Shown one piece after another: positions 33,001 to 42,113 of a stretch of DNA of 64,000 bases (positions within the stretch are counted from its first letter, which is position 1; every line of letters starts with the position of its first letter). Both the position numbers and the translations under genes were made by a program. The notes beneath the pieces are model-generated. The model was not told the DNA's origin and did no database searches. It was given only the letters and a program-made list of their open reading frames with translations. Location of the stretch: contig OZ242357.1 in the NCBI GenBank assembly GCA_965208815.1, forward strand, positions 2,852,001-2,916,000, written 5' to 3'. Origin of the DNA: Bin55 sp009840545 (GTDB lineage Bacteria; Pseudomonadota; Gammaproteobacteria; Pseudomonadales; Azotimanducaceae).

Positions 33001-34794
33001 CTACTCGGATTCGTCCTGGATGTAGGTCTTCACTTTGTCTATTTGTTCGTTCGTTAGAGCTGGCTTGTTGTCGTTTGCACGCACAAGCGCAGCAGCAAAC
33101 ATTGATTTGACTTGAGCGTCGGGGAGTTGCTCAAGCTGCTCAAACAATTGCAAAGGATTTAGGTAAGCCCATTCATAAGTAAGGTTGCGGTAGTACTCAC
33201 TTCGCTCTCCCTCTGACAGTTGAAGTGCTAGTTTCAATGCTTCACTAGGTAGATCGTTGCGAAGGAATGCATTGCCGACCATGCTAAACGCATAGCTTCT
33301 TGACTCGTTTCTTGGATGCGGTCGCACTCGAGCTAGCATTGCAACAGTGTTTTCCACATCTCCGTACCATGACATTTCCCATATGATTTGGTACTCGGGT
33401 GGAGGTCGGTCTTTGAAGACGGGTTGCTCGAGGGCTATTGCCAACGCCTTGTTTGGATTTTCGAGGCTCAGTTTGCCCAACGCGTTTGGTAAGAGGTCTG
33501 AACGTTGTGGGTCGTCCATTTTGTAGTTCGACAGAATCCAGTCCACGGTGGCTTGCGGGTCTTGTTCCGACCAGACGTAGACAACCCTTCGAGTAATCGT
33601 AGATGTGTCTTCAATTGAGTCAGCGAGCAGTTCGAGTTGACGTAGAGCTTCTTGGGGCGAGGTTAGTGCTATTTCGCTTAGAGCGGTCTCTAGGGGTCGT
33701 ATACGTTGTGCCAACCCTAGAACATTAGCGTTCTCCACAAGATGAACTGGGTCGTTGCGTGCCCAAACGTACGCGAGACCGTCCACAAATGACTTGCATA
33801 GTCGCGCTGGCTCAAACGATTGCAGAGCATTGAGTGCTGCCAATGGATCGGTTCGTGCCCACGAATTCACGACGACCCTACCAACCAACTCCCGTTGCTC
33901 CAGCTCGACTCCTGACAGGAAGTGCAGCGCTTCTTGTGGGTCATGCGATGTTAGAGATCGGATTAACGTTGAATAGACTTGGTAGTCGTCACGATATTCC
34001 TTGTGGATTTGTGAAAGAACTTCCAATCCAACCTCATCGGACCACATCTCGGCTATCTGAACCAATATATCGAGTTGATTCCTGTCGTCCACACCGTCGT
34101 TGATAACGTAATCCCATTTCTCACTCGGACTACCGGCATGTTTGGCAATTTTGTCAGACGTAATCAAGACTATGGCAAGGTCTTCGTTTCCCAGCAGTTG
34201 TGCAATTTTCCGCCTCTTGACTTCCGTCAGGTCATCTCTAGATTCAAGTATTGCTCTAAGTGCTGAATCCCGTTGCGAGCCGCGTAGCGACTCGGCTCGC
34301 GCCATTGCTTGCTCTAAGTCGGTAGTCGACCATTCTTCAAATAGGCTTTGTAACAGAGGTCCTTGTTGAAGTCTTGGAGCTTTTCGCACTTCGCGAAACG
34401 CGGTCTCTGAGTCGATCGCTGCAAGCTTTTGGAAAACCGCAGACTGTATTTCTTCGCGACGACTCGCTGGCGATATTTCATTGGAGTTCTTCAATATCTC
34501 CAGCAGTTCTTCTGCATCTGCGTCGGCAAGCAACGCAAAAAGAGCCGTCTTGCGGGCAAAAGATGAACTAAGTGCCGCGATCGCTTGTGGGTCTGACGCC
34601 TGGGCAGAGTCAGACGCACCAAGTGACAACTCCGCAGGCTGTTGTAACGTTGCGGATTCGCCAACTAACTGAGCGCTGTTGGTATTGTCTAGCTCACTCA
34701 AGATTGAGTAGCCGGCAAGAATCGCTACGGTTAGACCAATTCCAATTGAAATTCCAGCCAACAGTAGGAGGCTAGATTTGGCAATTTGCTTCAT
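33001..34794 (-). CDS. Membrane-anchored periplasmic helical-repeat protein (paralogue B)
   Basis: A 597-residue paralogue of the protein at 376-2322. The N-terminal anchor is SSLLLLAGISIGIGLTVAIL (residues about 7-27). The periplasmic part repeats WA..DP.AAL units, for example NSWARTDPLAALNALQ, YVWARNDPVHLVEN, YVWSEQDPQATVDWIL. Shared landmark: AILESRDDLTEVKRRKIAQL against the ILESRDDLSD segment of paralogue A. The two genes lie some 31 kb apart and both are on the minus strand. No enzymatic motif is visible. Function unknown; the superhelical repeats suggest a binding scaffold. Confidence 0.85.
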   Translation of the reverse strand: MKQIAKSSLLLLAGISIGIGLTVAILAGYSILSELDNTNSAQLVGESATLQQPAELSLGASDSAQASDPQAIAALSSSFARKTALFALLADADAEELLEILKNSNEISPASRREEIQSAVFQKLAAIDSETAFREVRKAPRLQQGPLLQSLFEEWSTTDLEQAMARAESLRGSQRDSALRAILESRDDLTEVKRRKIAQLLGNEDLAIVLITSDKIAKHAGSPSEKWDYVINDGVDDRNQLDILVQIAEMWSDEVGLEVLSQIHKEYRDDYQVYSTLIRSLTSHDPQEALHFLSGVELEQRELVGRVVVNSWARTDPLAALNALQSFEPARLCKSFVDGLAYVWARNDPVHLVENANVLGLAQRIRPLETALSEIALTSPQEALRQLELLADSIEDTSTITRRVVYVWSEQDPQATVDWILSNYKMDDPQRSDLLPNALGKLSLENPNKALAIALEQPVFKDRPPPEYQIIWEMSWYGDVENTVAMLARVRPHPRNESRSYAFSMVGNAFLRNDLPSEALKLALQLSEGERSEYYRNLTYEWAYLNPLQLFEQLEQLPDAQVKSMFAAALVRANDNKPALTNEQIDKVKTYIQDESE

Positions 34795-35001
34795 GAATCG
34801 ACGATTATGAAATGCGGTTCAGACTTGTATAGTAAATCCCCAATCGACATTAGTGGCCAAATCTTGATTGCGACGTGTCTTGCGATTGACTACGAGGGTT
34901 TCGGTGGGGCGAACGGCGAGATACTCGCTCAAGTGCTTTACGCTAGGTAACTGGATTTCCGACAAAAGAGACTGCAAACGCAATCGCTGTATCTCATACA
35001 A

Positions 35002-35733
35002 ATGAAGATCGTATTTAGCCGGAAAGGTTTCGATAGTTCAGCTGGAGGCTCACCATCTCCGATCATAGATGGACGTCCACTGAGCATTCCGATCCCAGCA
35101 AGAGATCGTTCTGAGACAACCTACGGTGACCTCGGTTTGGGTGAAATTGTGGAACGGATGAGCAAGGGAAAGCACACTGGAGACTCTCTCTGTCACAACG
35201 ATCCCATGTTTGAACTGGGCAAATGCTACTTTGGGCAAACCAGTTCGGCACAATCTCATCTTCGAAACAACGATGTCGGTCTAGGGGACGTTTTCTTGTT
35301 TTTTGGATTGTTCTCTAACCTGGATGGAAGCGATCGCCACCATCGAATCTATGGTTATCTCAAAGTCGAGGGAATTGTTCTATTGGGTGCTAATCCACAG
35401 TTCAAAGAGCCCTTGCATGGTTTGCGGAATCAGCACCCACATACGATAGGAAGTTGGAATGACAACAACACCGTGTACTTTGGAGCCGGTAATACGGCCA
35501 AATCAGCCAGAGAAGAACTGAGGTTGTCCAAACCGGGAGAAAATGTCAGTGTCTGGAAGGTTCCCAATTGGCTCAAGGATGCGGGATTGACTTTTCACCT
35601 CGACACGAAACGTTGGCTGGCCAGAGACACTCTGCAAACCGTAGGTCGGGGACAGGAATTCGTGACAGACTTTTCCGGGCGTTCCGATGCGGGACGATGG
35701 TTGAAGAAAATCCTCAAACTGATTGATGATTGA
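35002..35733 (+). CDS. Nmad3-domain protein (nucleotide modification associated)
   Basis: The 243-residue protein begins MKIVFSRKGFDSSAGGSPSP, the hallmark of the Nmad3 family (putative nucleotide modification associated domain 3). Next come GRPLSIPIPARDR, TYGDLGLG, CHNDPMFE, FGQTSSAQSHLRNN, and GDVFLFFGLF, all typical as I recall them. Nmad domains were named for their association with DNA base-hypermodification genes. The activity is not known. Here it is 10 bases upstream of a biotin carboxylase gene, an unexpected operon partner. A degraded phage-type methyltransferase lies 6 kb away, not adjacent. Confidence 0.85.
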   Translation: MKIVFSRKGFDSSAGGSPSPIIDGRPLSIPIPARDRSETTYGDLGLGEIVERMSKGKHTGDSLCHNDPMFELGKCYFGQTSSAQSHLRNNDVGLGDVFLFFGLFSNLDGSDRHHRIYGYLKVEGIVLLGANPQFKEPLHGLRNQHPHTIGSWNDNNTVYFGAGNTAKSAREELRLSKPGENVSVWKVPNWLKDAGLTFHLDTKRWLARDTLQTVGRGQEFVTDFSGRSDAGRWLKKILKLIDD

Positions 35734-35743
35734 GTTCTGACAA

Positions 35744-37081
35744 ATGCACCAACGAGTGTTAATTCCCAATCGTGGCGTAATCGCTCGTCGCATCGTGAGA
35801 GCTTGTCGAAAACTAGGAATCCAAAGTGTCGTCTGCCATTCCGACCTCGATGCCCAGACTCCTGCCGTGGAAGAATGCGATCAGGCAGTTCGCTTGCCGG
35901 GGTACCAGGCAAAGGACACCTATCTCAATTCCCATCTAGTTCTAGAAACTGCGAAAAAGTGTCGTGCCGACGCGATTCATCCAGGTTATGGCTTTCTCGC
36001 AGAATCAAGCTCGTTTGCGGAAGACGTAGAAACTGCTGGCATCTCGTTTATCGGGCCTTCTTCCGATTGGATCAAACGAATGAGTGTCAAGACCGAAGCT
36101 CGTTCTTCAATGAGCAAACTTGGCATTCCCGTACATGAAGGCAGCGGACTCCTCCAAAACGAAGACTGCATCCGAGATTTTGTCGGCCAAGTAGGACTAC
36201 CCATAGTTCTCAAGCCAGCAGCAGGTGGCGGTGGAATTGGGATGTTCGTCGTACATGAAGAAGATGAAATCGCCATCAAGTTCCAACAAGCACAGTCACT
36301 GGCAAAGTCTGGGTTTGCGGATGATTCTCTCTATGCAGAAAAGTACTTGTCCAAACCGCGCCACATAGAGTTTCAAATAGTTGCAGATGGTTCCGATTGC
36401 TCAATCCTAGGCGTACGCGAATGTTCCATCCAACGACGTCACCAAAAACTGATTGAAGAAACGCCAGTTCCAGGCGATCTAGACAAACAACTAGCTGACA
36501 TCGAGCCTCAACTGACCTCAGCTATACGAGACTACGACAGTATCGGAACAGTTGAGTGTCTTTATGACGATGGCAAGTTGGGTTTTCTTGAAATGAATAC
36601 CCGACTCCAAGTCGAGCATGGAGTTACGGAGGAAGCACATAACGTCGATTTGGTCGCTCTCCAAATACAAATCTCCGCGGGCGAGTCATTGGATTCACTA
36701 GATCTCGGTTCTGAGAAACCGCAACAGTACGCAGTGGAAGCCCGCTTGTATGCAGAGGACTCGGAACGCATGCTGCCCTCATCAGGCAAGCTCAATGTCT
36801 TTCGTCCAGTTCCCTTTGAAGGAGTAAGAATCGAAGCTGGCTATCGTGCTGGCAACTACATAACTCCTTACTACGATCCCCTGCTAGCTAAAATCATTGG
36901 CACGGGATCAAGTCGGGAACAAGCAATCGCCCGAACTGCAATTGCGTTGAAAGCCCTTGAGGTCGAAGGAGTCTCCACAAACTCGGAGCTTCTTCAGAAT
37001 ATCCTTGGAAGCGAGGCGTTCATTCTTGGAAGAATTCACACCGGTCTGCTCGAGGAATTGCATTCGCGTTCTTCGCGTTGA
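35744..37081 (+). CDS. Biotin carboxylase subunit of an acyl-CoA carboxylase
   Basis: The 445-residue protein has the ATP-grasp biotin carboxylase plan. Start: RVLIPNRGVIARRIVRACRK. AIHPGYGFLAESSSFA, the glycine-rich loop KPAAGGGGIGMFVV, HIEFQIVADG, CSIQRRHQKLIEETP, and LEMNTRLQVEHGVTE with the metal-binding Glu/Asn region. It charges biotin with bicarbonate at the expense of ATP. It ends before any biotinyl domain, which is encoded by the next gene. With the carboxyltransferase at 38197 it forms a split PCC/MCC-like carboxylase. Confidence 0.9.
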   Translation: MHQRVLIPNRGVIARRIVRACRKLGIQSVVCHSDLDAQTPAVEECDQAVRLPGYQAKDTYLNSHLVLETAKKCRADAIHPGYGFLAESSSFAEDVETAGISFIGPSSDWIKRMSVKTEARSSMSKLGIPVHEGSGLLQNEDCIRDFVGQVGLPIVLKPAAGGGGIGMFVVHEEDEIAIKFQQAQSLAKSGFADDSLYAEKYLSKPRHIEFQIVADGSDCSILGVRECSIQRRHQKLIEETPVPGDLDKQLADIEPQLTSAIRDYDSIGTVECLYDDGKLGFLEMNTRLQVEHGVTEEAHNVDLVALQIQISAGESLDSLDLGSEKPQQYAVEARLYAEDSERMLPSSGKLNVFRPVPFEGVRIEAGYRAGNYITPYYDPLLAKIIGTGSSREQAIARTAIALKALEVEGVSTNSELLQNILGSEAFILGRIHTGLLEELHSRSSR

Positions 37082-37096
37082 CACTGAACAAAAACC

Positions 37097-37318
37097 ATGG
37101 CATCCGTAAACGTCGAGAGCGAAGTCACTGGAAAGGTCTGGAAGATTGAAGCAAGTATTGGGGACAATGTTGACGAAGGCGATGTTCTCATGATTCTCGA
37201 GTCCATGAAAATGGAAATCCCCGTTGAAAGTCCGGTTTCTGGAACAGTGACAGAATTGCGAGTTCGCAAGGACGATTCCGTCGACGAGGATCAAGTCATC
37301 GTCGTCATCGAACAGTAG
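37097..37318 (+). CDS. Biotin carboxyl carrier protein, minimal biotinyl domain
   Basis: Only 73 residues, all of it a biotinyl/lipoyl-attachment domain. The biotin lysine is in LMILESMKMEIPVESP (family motif E-S/A-M-K-M/L). The preceding VTGKVWKIEASIGDNVDEGD and following GTVTELRVRKDDSVDEDQ complete the hammerhead fold. There is no Pro/Ala-rich linker as in AccB. It carries carboxybiotin between the upstream carboxylase and the downstream transferase. Confidence 0.9.
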   Translation: MASVNVESEVTGKVWKIEASIGDNVDEGDVLMILESMKMEIPVESPVSGTVTELRVRKDDSVDEDQVIVVIEQ

Positions 37319-37370
37319 TCAAGAAGCCTTCTCGATTTGGCAGCACCAAACTAAACCTAAAAGGAGCGCT

Positions 37371-38195
37371 ATGAGTTCTCTCGTAACCATTGAAATGATC
37401 GACGAGTACATCGCCGACGTTCGTCTCAATCGACCCGAAAAATACAATGCTCTGTCTCCAGAAATGTTTTCTTCCCTCGTGGAAGCAGGGGAGAGCTTGA
37501 TGGCTCGTTCAGACGTTCGAGCCGTTGTTCTCTCTGGAAATGGTCCTGGATTCTGTGCAGGCCTCGACATGAACAGCTTTCGCGGAATGGCGGACCGGCC
37601 AAAGAACCCCGAACGGGTCGCACCGTCGATCAAGGCAGAAGATTCAAGACCAGAGAATTCTGCCCAGCGGGCAGCATATATTTGGAAACGCCTTCCCATG
37701 CCTGTCATTGCCGCTCTTCATGGAGTTGCTTACGGTGGTGGTTGCCAAATTGCTCTTGGTGCTGATATCCGGTTCGCGGCGACTGAAGCAAAAATCTCCG
37801 TGTTGGAAATTAAGTGGGGTCTAATCCCGGATATGTCTTTGACGCAAACTCTGAGAGACTTGGTCTCAATTGACATTGCGAAGGAATTGACTTTTACGGG
37901 AAGAATTCTCTCGGCCACGCAGGCACAAGACCTCGGACTCGTCACGCATGTGGTGGAAGATCCCCATGCGGCAGCAGTTGAGCTTGCTCAGGAAATAGCA
38001 TCGAAGAGTCCGGATGCAGTGAGAGCTGGCAAATTGCTATGGGAAACGGCGTGGCACGGTGACGAGAAAACGGGGCTGAAATTGGAGGCAAAGCTTCAAT
38101 CCGGCCTAATTGGGTCGCCCAATCAAGTCGAAGCCATTCGAGCAAATATGGAACAACGTTCACCAAAGTTTGAAAGCGTCGAACAAGGAGCGTAA
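37371..38195 (+). CDS. Enoyl-CoA hydratase/isomerase (crotonase) family
   Basis: A 274-residue crotonase. The first oxyanion-hole segment is AVVLSGNGPGFCAGLDMNSF (about residue 60); the second is PVIAALHGVAYGGGCQIALG followed by ADIRFA. A 40-residue insertion between them is normal for several subfamilies. The product context, between a biotin carrier and a carboxyltransferase, suggests it acts on the unsaturated acyl-CoA made or used by the carboxylase, as methylglutaconyl-CoA hydratase does in leucine breakdown. That assignment is inferred from neighbours. A good Shine-Dalgarno (aaaggagc) precedes the ATG. Confidence 0.9.
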   Translation: MSSLVTIEMIDEYIADVRLNRPEKYNALSPEMFSSLVEAGESLMARSDVRAVVLSGNGPGFCAGLDMNSFRGMADRPKNPERVAPSIKAEDSRPENSAQRAAYIWKRLPMPVIAALHGVAYGGGCQIALGADIRFAATEAKISVLEIKWGLIPDMSLTQTLRDLVSIDIAKELTFTGRILSATQAQDLGLVTHVVEDPHAAAVELAQEIASKSPDAVRAGKLLWETAWHGDEKTGLKLEAKLQSGLIGSPNQVEAIRANMEQRSPKFESVEQGA

Positions 38196-38196
38196 A

Positions 38197-39753
38197 GTGA
38201 GCTGGGCGGCAGAAGTAGAGGAGCTGCGTCGCCGGAGGAAACTCGCAAAGCTACAAGGCGGGGAAGACGGCGTCGCAAAGCAGCATGCTCGTGGCCGCCT
38301 CACTATCCGCGAACGTATTGACACTCTTCTTGATCCAGGCTCGTTTCAAGAACAAGGATTGGCAACCGCAGTCCCCGACTATGACGATAACGACAAATTT
38401 GTTGGATTCGTACCCGCAAATTACGCTCTAGGCTTTGGTCGCATTGACAATCGCCGTGTTGTGGTAGGAGGAGAAGACTTCACGCTGAAAGGCGGTTCAC
38501 CGAACTCTGCAGGACTACGCAAGAGCATCTACGCCGAACATCTAGCAGTTCAATACAAGATTCCCTTGGTCCGAATGCTTGAAGGCGGAGGGGGCAGCGT
38601 CAAAGGGAGTGGTAAGCGACGAGGAGGCGGAGGTGGAGACTCGGTCTTCTCGGAACCCCGATTCAAGATTATTTCCGATGCGCTAGGGGAGGTCCCGGTT
38701 GTCTCCATGGCCGGAGGAGCGGTGGCGGGATTTCCCGCTGGTCGCATGGCTGCATCGCACTTTTCCGTTATGACCAAGTACACGGCTCAAATCTTGATCG
38801 GTGGTCCAAAGCTTGTTGAGCGAGCCTTGGGAGTCTCTCTCACCAAGGATGAACTTGGCGGCGCCCACATTCATACCAAGAGCGGATTGGTCGACAACGT
38901 TGCAGATGATGAAGCCACTGCACTCGCACAGTGCAGAACATTCTTGAGCTACTTGCCGGCTAGCGTATACGAACGAACTCCCCGAATCGAATCCAACGAC
39001 GATCCGACTCGAATGGAAGAGGAACTCTTGTCGATCATACCCCGCGACTCAAATGAAGGGTTTGATGTTCGACAGATGGTCTCAATGATCATGGATAAGG
39101 ATTCCTTCTTCGAGATGGGAGCCGAATACGGTGCGAGTCAGATTGTGGGACTGGCGCGTCTTGCAGGTCAGCCTGTGGGAGTCATGGCAAACGACTGTCG
39201 GGTCTATGCTGGTGCAATGACCGCCGAAGCTGCTCAAAAATATCGTCGATTTGTAGAAATGTGCGACACGTTTCACGTCCCTGTTGTGAATTTCATCGAC
39301 CAACCGGGATTCATGATTGGTCCAGAAGCAGAACGGAAGGGGACCATACGCTATGGAATGGCTGCCGTTGCCGCAGCCGCACAGGCCACCATTCCGTGGG
39401 CATCAATACAGATACACAAGGGCTTCGGAGTCGCAACGGCCGCGCACTACGCACCGAACGCCTACGTGTTGGCTTGGCCATCCGTCGAGACCGGCGCATT
39501 ACCCTTAGAAGGAGGAGTCGCAGTCGCATATCATCGAGAAATCGAGTCGGCTGAAGACCCTATCGCGAAGCGAGCAGAAATTGAGGAACGACTTCGAGAC
39601 GCAAGGTCGCCCTTTCCGCGTGCGGAATCTTTTTCCGTGCACGAATTGATCGATCCTCGTGAAACTCGCCCGATTCTCTGCAACTGGATCGAATGGATTC
39701 AACCTCAACTCGATACTCTGGTTGGACCTGTGAAATTTGGTATGCGACCGTGA
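38197..39753 (+). CDS. Acyl-CoA carboxyltransferase subunit (PCC/MCC beta type)
   Basis: About 518 residues from GTG at 38197, which has the Shine-Dalgarno aaggagcg and follows the crotonase stop by one base; longer in-frame starts would overlap that gene. The carboxyltransferase domain holds RGRLTIRERIDTLLDPGSF, VRMLEGGGGSVKGSG, SMAGGAVAGFPAG, GGPKLVERALG, HTKSGLVDN, and the C-terminal half FEMGAEYGASQIVGLARLAG and INFIDQPGFMIG-like VNFIDQPGFMIGPEAE. It transfers CO2 from carboxybiotin to an acyl-CoA. Substrate class (propionyl, methylcrotonyl, geranyl) is undetermined. Confidence 0.9.
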   Translation: MSWAAEVEELRRRRKLAKLQGGEDGVAKQHARGRLTIRERIDTLLDPGSFQEQGLATAVPDYDDNDKFVGFVPANYALGFGRIDNRRVVVGGEDFTLKGGSPNSAGLRKSIYAEHLAVQYKIPLVRMLEGGGGSVKGSGKRRGGGGGDSVFSEPRFKIISDALGEVPVVSMAGGAVAGFPAGRMAASHFSVMTKYTAQILIGGPKLVERALGVSLTKDELGGAHIHTKSGLVDNVADDEATALAQCRTFLSYLPASVYERTPRIESNDDPTRMEEELLSIIPRDSNEGFDVRQMVSMIMDKDSFFEMGAEYGASQIVGLARLAGQPVGVMANDCRVYAGAMTAEAAQKYRRFVEMCDTFHVPVVNFIDQPGFMIGPEAERKGTIRYGMAAVAAAAQATIPWASIQIHKGFGVATAAHYAPNAYVLAWPSVETGALPLEGGVAVAYHREIESAEDPIAKRAEIEERLRDARSPFPRAESFSVHELIDPRETRPILCNWIEWIQPQLDTLVGPVKFGMRP

Positions 39754-39787
39754 ATTCCGACAATCTAGTTAAGGAAAATTCATAGCC

Positions 39788-39970
39788 ATGGGTGCACTTG
39801 TCTTGTCGTTAGTCGGTTCCGTTGTCTTGGGGGGCGGACTGTGGGCGTTAATCGGCTCAAGGATTAAGCTTGCGAAGGACTCGTTACAAAACGACGTCTT
39901 GAATTTCGCTGTATATTTCCTTGCCGTTCTCGTCGTGCTGTTTCCAATCATCATTTTCGTGCTCGCCTAG
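39788..39970 (+). CDS. Small two-helix membrane protein
   Basis: A 60-residue protein with two hydrophobic segments (about 3-23 and 38-59: LNFAVYFLAVLVVLFPIIIF) joined by a short charged loop, GSRIKLAKDSLQND. Upstream AAGGAAAA is a possible ribosome site. It follows the carboxyltransferase by 34 bases and may be the last gene of that operon. No family recognised. Confidence 0.6.
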   Translation: MGALVLSLVGSVVLGGGLWALIGSRIKLAKDSLQNDVLNFAVYFLAVLVVLFPIIIFVLA

Positions 39971-40094
39971 TAACTCAGCCTCACTCCTGGTTGCGACCCA
40001 ACGACTCCATTTGTCGCAGGTTTCATCCTAAGCTCTACAAACTATGTGAATCGCCCAATTTGCGCAAAAATTCGCATACAATGTTCTTATTGCA

Positions 40095-40107
40095 TGAATG
40101 ATTTTCA
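40095..40107. promoter_or_regulatory. MetR box upstream of metR
   Basis: TGAATGATTTTCA matches the MetR consensus TGAA-N5-TTCA exactly. It lies 25 bases before the metR start codon, in an AT-rich leader. MetR in enterobacteria binds such sites with homocysteine as co-effector and represses its own gene. The match and position support autoregulation here. Confidence 0.75.
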
Positions 40108-40131
40108 CGAATTTAAACTTTTAGGTGAATA

Positions 40132-41082
40132 ATGCTCACAAACAAAATTGAAATGAGGCATCTACGAACGCTACGTGCACTCCGAGAGACAGGTACGCTG
40201 CAAGATGCTGCAGAACGCGTTTGTCTAACACAGTCCGCTCTCTCCCATCAAATTAAGAATCTCGAAGACAGAATTGGATGCTCAGTGCTGTCGCGAAGGA
40301 GCAGACCGATTCAGTTCACTAACGCTGGAAATCGACTGCTTGAACTTGCCGATGAAGTTGTACCGTTAGTTCGCAATGCAATGATCGATGTCGCTCGCCT
40401 AGCAACAGGTGCCACAGGGAGATTAAACCTAGCAGTGGAATGCCACAGTTGTTTTGATTGGTTGCTACCAGCGCTTTCTGCCTATCGGGAAGAATGGACG
40501 GATGTAGACCTTGACGTCTCGAGTGGGTTCCACTTCCAGCCGTTGCCCGCTCTTACCCGGGGTGATCTTGATCTCGTCATAACCTCCGATCCGGTCGACA
40601 ATTTGGAACTGGTCTACGAACCGCTGTTTCGCTACGAGGCAAGACTCGGAATAGCGACTTCCCACCCACTAACAAAAATCAAACGAAAGTACATAGAGCC
40701 TGAGGATCTCGTAGACGAAACACTCGTGACCTACCCCATCGAGCACGAGCGACTAGACATCTTTAAGTTCTTTCTTGATCCCGCAGGAGTCGAGCCGGTG
40801 ACCACTCGGCATTGCGAACTTACCACAATGATCATTCACGTTGTGGCAAACGGTAGAGGCGTGGCGTGCTTCCCCAATTGGGTTCTTGAAGAATACATGG
40901 AGAAGAACTACCTCACGACAAAGTCTCTTGGCAAAAATGGAATTTGGTCAACTCTGTATGCGGCAGTTCGCAAGGATCGCGCCCATCTGAGCTACTTGCA
41001 ATCATTCTTTGAAGTTGCGCGCTCAACTTGCTTTCAAACACTCTCCGGGATTCGCCCAGTGAGCGAAGGCGTCAGCAACTAG
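40132..41082 (+). CDS. metR: LysR-family regulator of methionine metabolism
   Basis: A 316-residue LysR-type regulator that follows MetR closely. HTH: EMRHLRTLRALRETGTLQDA then AERVCLTQSALSHQIKNLED. The effector domain carries the MetR-specific VECHSCFDWLLPALSAYREE, LDVSSGFHFQPLPAL, GDLDLVITSDPV and the C-terminal GIWSTLYAAVRKD. ATG at 40132 has an AGGTG ribosome site; a second ATG lies at 40150. A perfect MetR box upstream supports the assignment. Curiously, the DNA after the TAG stop stays open in the same frame for over 500 bases, belonging to a methyltransferase relic. Confidence 0.9.
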   Translation: MLTNKIEMRHLRTLRALRETGTLQDAAERVCLTQSALSHQIKNLEDRIGCSVLSRRSRPIQFTNAGNRLLELADEVVPLVRNAMIDVARLATGATGRLNLAVECHSCFDWLLPALSAYREEWTDVDLDVSSGFHFQPLPALTRGDLDLVITSDPVDNLELVYEPLFRYEARLGIATSHPLTKIKRKYIEPEDLVDETLVTYPIEHERLDIFKFFLDPAGVEPVTTRHCELTTMIIHVVANGRGVACFPNWVLEEYMEKNYLTTKSLGKNGIWSTLYAAVRKDRAHLSYLQSFFEVARSTCFQTLSGIRPVSEGVSN

Positions 41083-42113
41083 CTGTTCGTTGACGTTAAG
41101 TCGAAGTACAGCAAGTACATCGGGTCCGCAGACCCTCCAAACAAAGACTTGGATCTTGACTCGGATGGCATCCCAAAACCGCCAGATGTGAAGTTGCAGG
41201 GCATGTTCTTCAAGGCACCAGACAAGCAAGTTGCCACATACCACAAGGACAAGTTCCAATTTGCGAGATTTGTCAGAGATAGACCGTTTGTATTCGCTAC
41301 GACACTAGCCAGCAATCCGCACTTCTACACAGTGCGAAGGAGTGATACCCGTAGCGCGGCACAAGATCAACGAAACACATCTCATCACCCTGAAAACGAC
41401 TGGGAGTTCACAGAGGCGTGTAGAGTGAGTCTGGAACTTGGCAAGAGTGAGAACTATTTTGGTAAGTGGTACAGATACGTAGAGATCAACGGCTTCAAGT
41501 ATTGGACCATGGGGTGTCCCCCGGACATCAGCACGGTGTTGAATCGAAAGAGGTCGTTTTATCCGATGCCCTATGATCTGATTGCCGAGAATATGACGAG
41601 CAGTATGGCAATACAGGAATTAAGGCGGTAGAGGAGGAGCTTCTCTACCACATCGGGTCACTGGAGGGTAGACGGGTTTTGGATGTCGGTTGCGGTACCG
41701 GATGGCTGTTGGACCAACATCCGAAAATGGAGCCAGAGCAGTACGTAGGAATCGAGCCATCGGAAGGTATGCTGAGAAGGCTTATTTCCAAACATCCTAC
41801 ATTTTGGAATCGCCTGCTTGTGGCGAAATTTGAGGACTACTACCCACTGGAGAAATTCGATACGGTGCTAATGCTTCATGGTGTGGGTGCGTATCAGACA
41901 GAAGAAGACTTGCAGAAGTTGCCGATGATGCTTGAGCTAGGAGGAGAATTCGTGGTCATGACCTTTAACGAGCATCGATTGAAGAAGCAAATCATGAGAG
42001 AGAGGTTCAAGTTTACGGAAGTACTGCACGATACAAGAAATTATCTGGCTGCGAACTCACATGAATATCACGACATTAGCTATCACAAACTGTACAAAGG
42101 ACGAATGCAGTGA
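41083..42113 (+). pseudogene. Phage-type SAM methyltransferase with N-terminal YWTMG domain; truncated and frameshifted
   Basis: Two frames join into one gene. The upstream frame (open from directly after the metR TAG to 41631) carries DVKSKYSKYIG, RDRPFVFATTLASNPHFYTV, and FKYWTMGCPPDISTVLNRKR, an arrangement I associate with phage-type methyltransferase proteins. At about 41588 coding passes to the next frame, giving EYDEQYGNTGIKAVEEELLY, RRVLDVGCGTGWLLDQHP, YVGIEPSEGMLRRL and a full class I fold to 42113. One lost base in the gccgagaatatgac stretch explains the break. There is no good start codon near 41083, so the 5' end looks truncated. Both pieces could still be translated separately (TTG 41149, TTG 41679), but loss of function is likelier. 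Confidence 0.7.
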
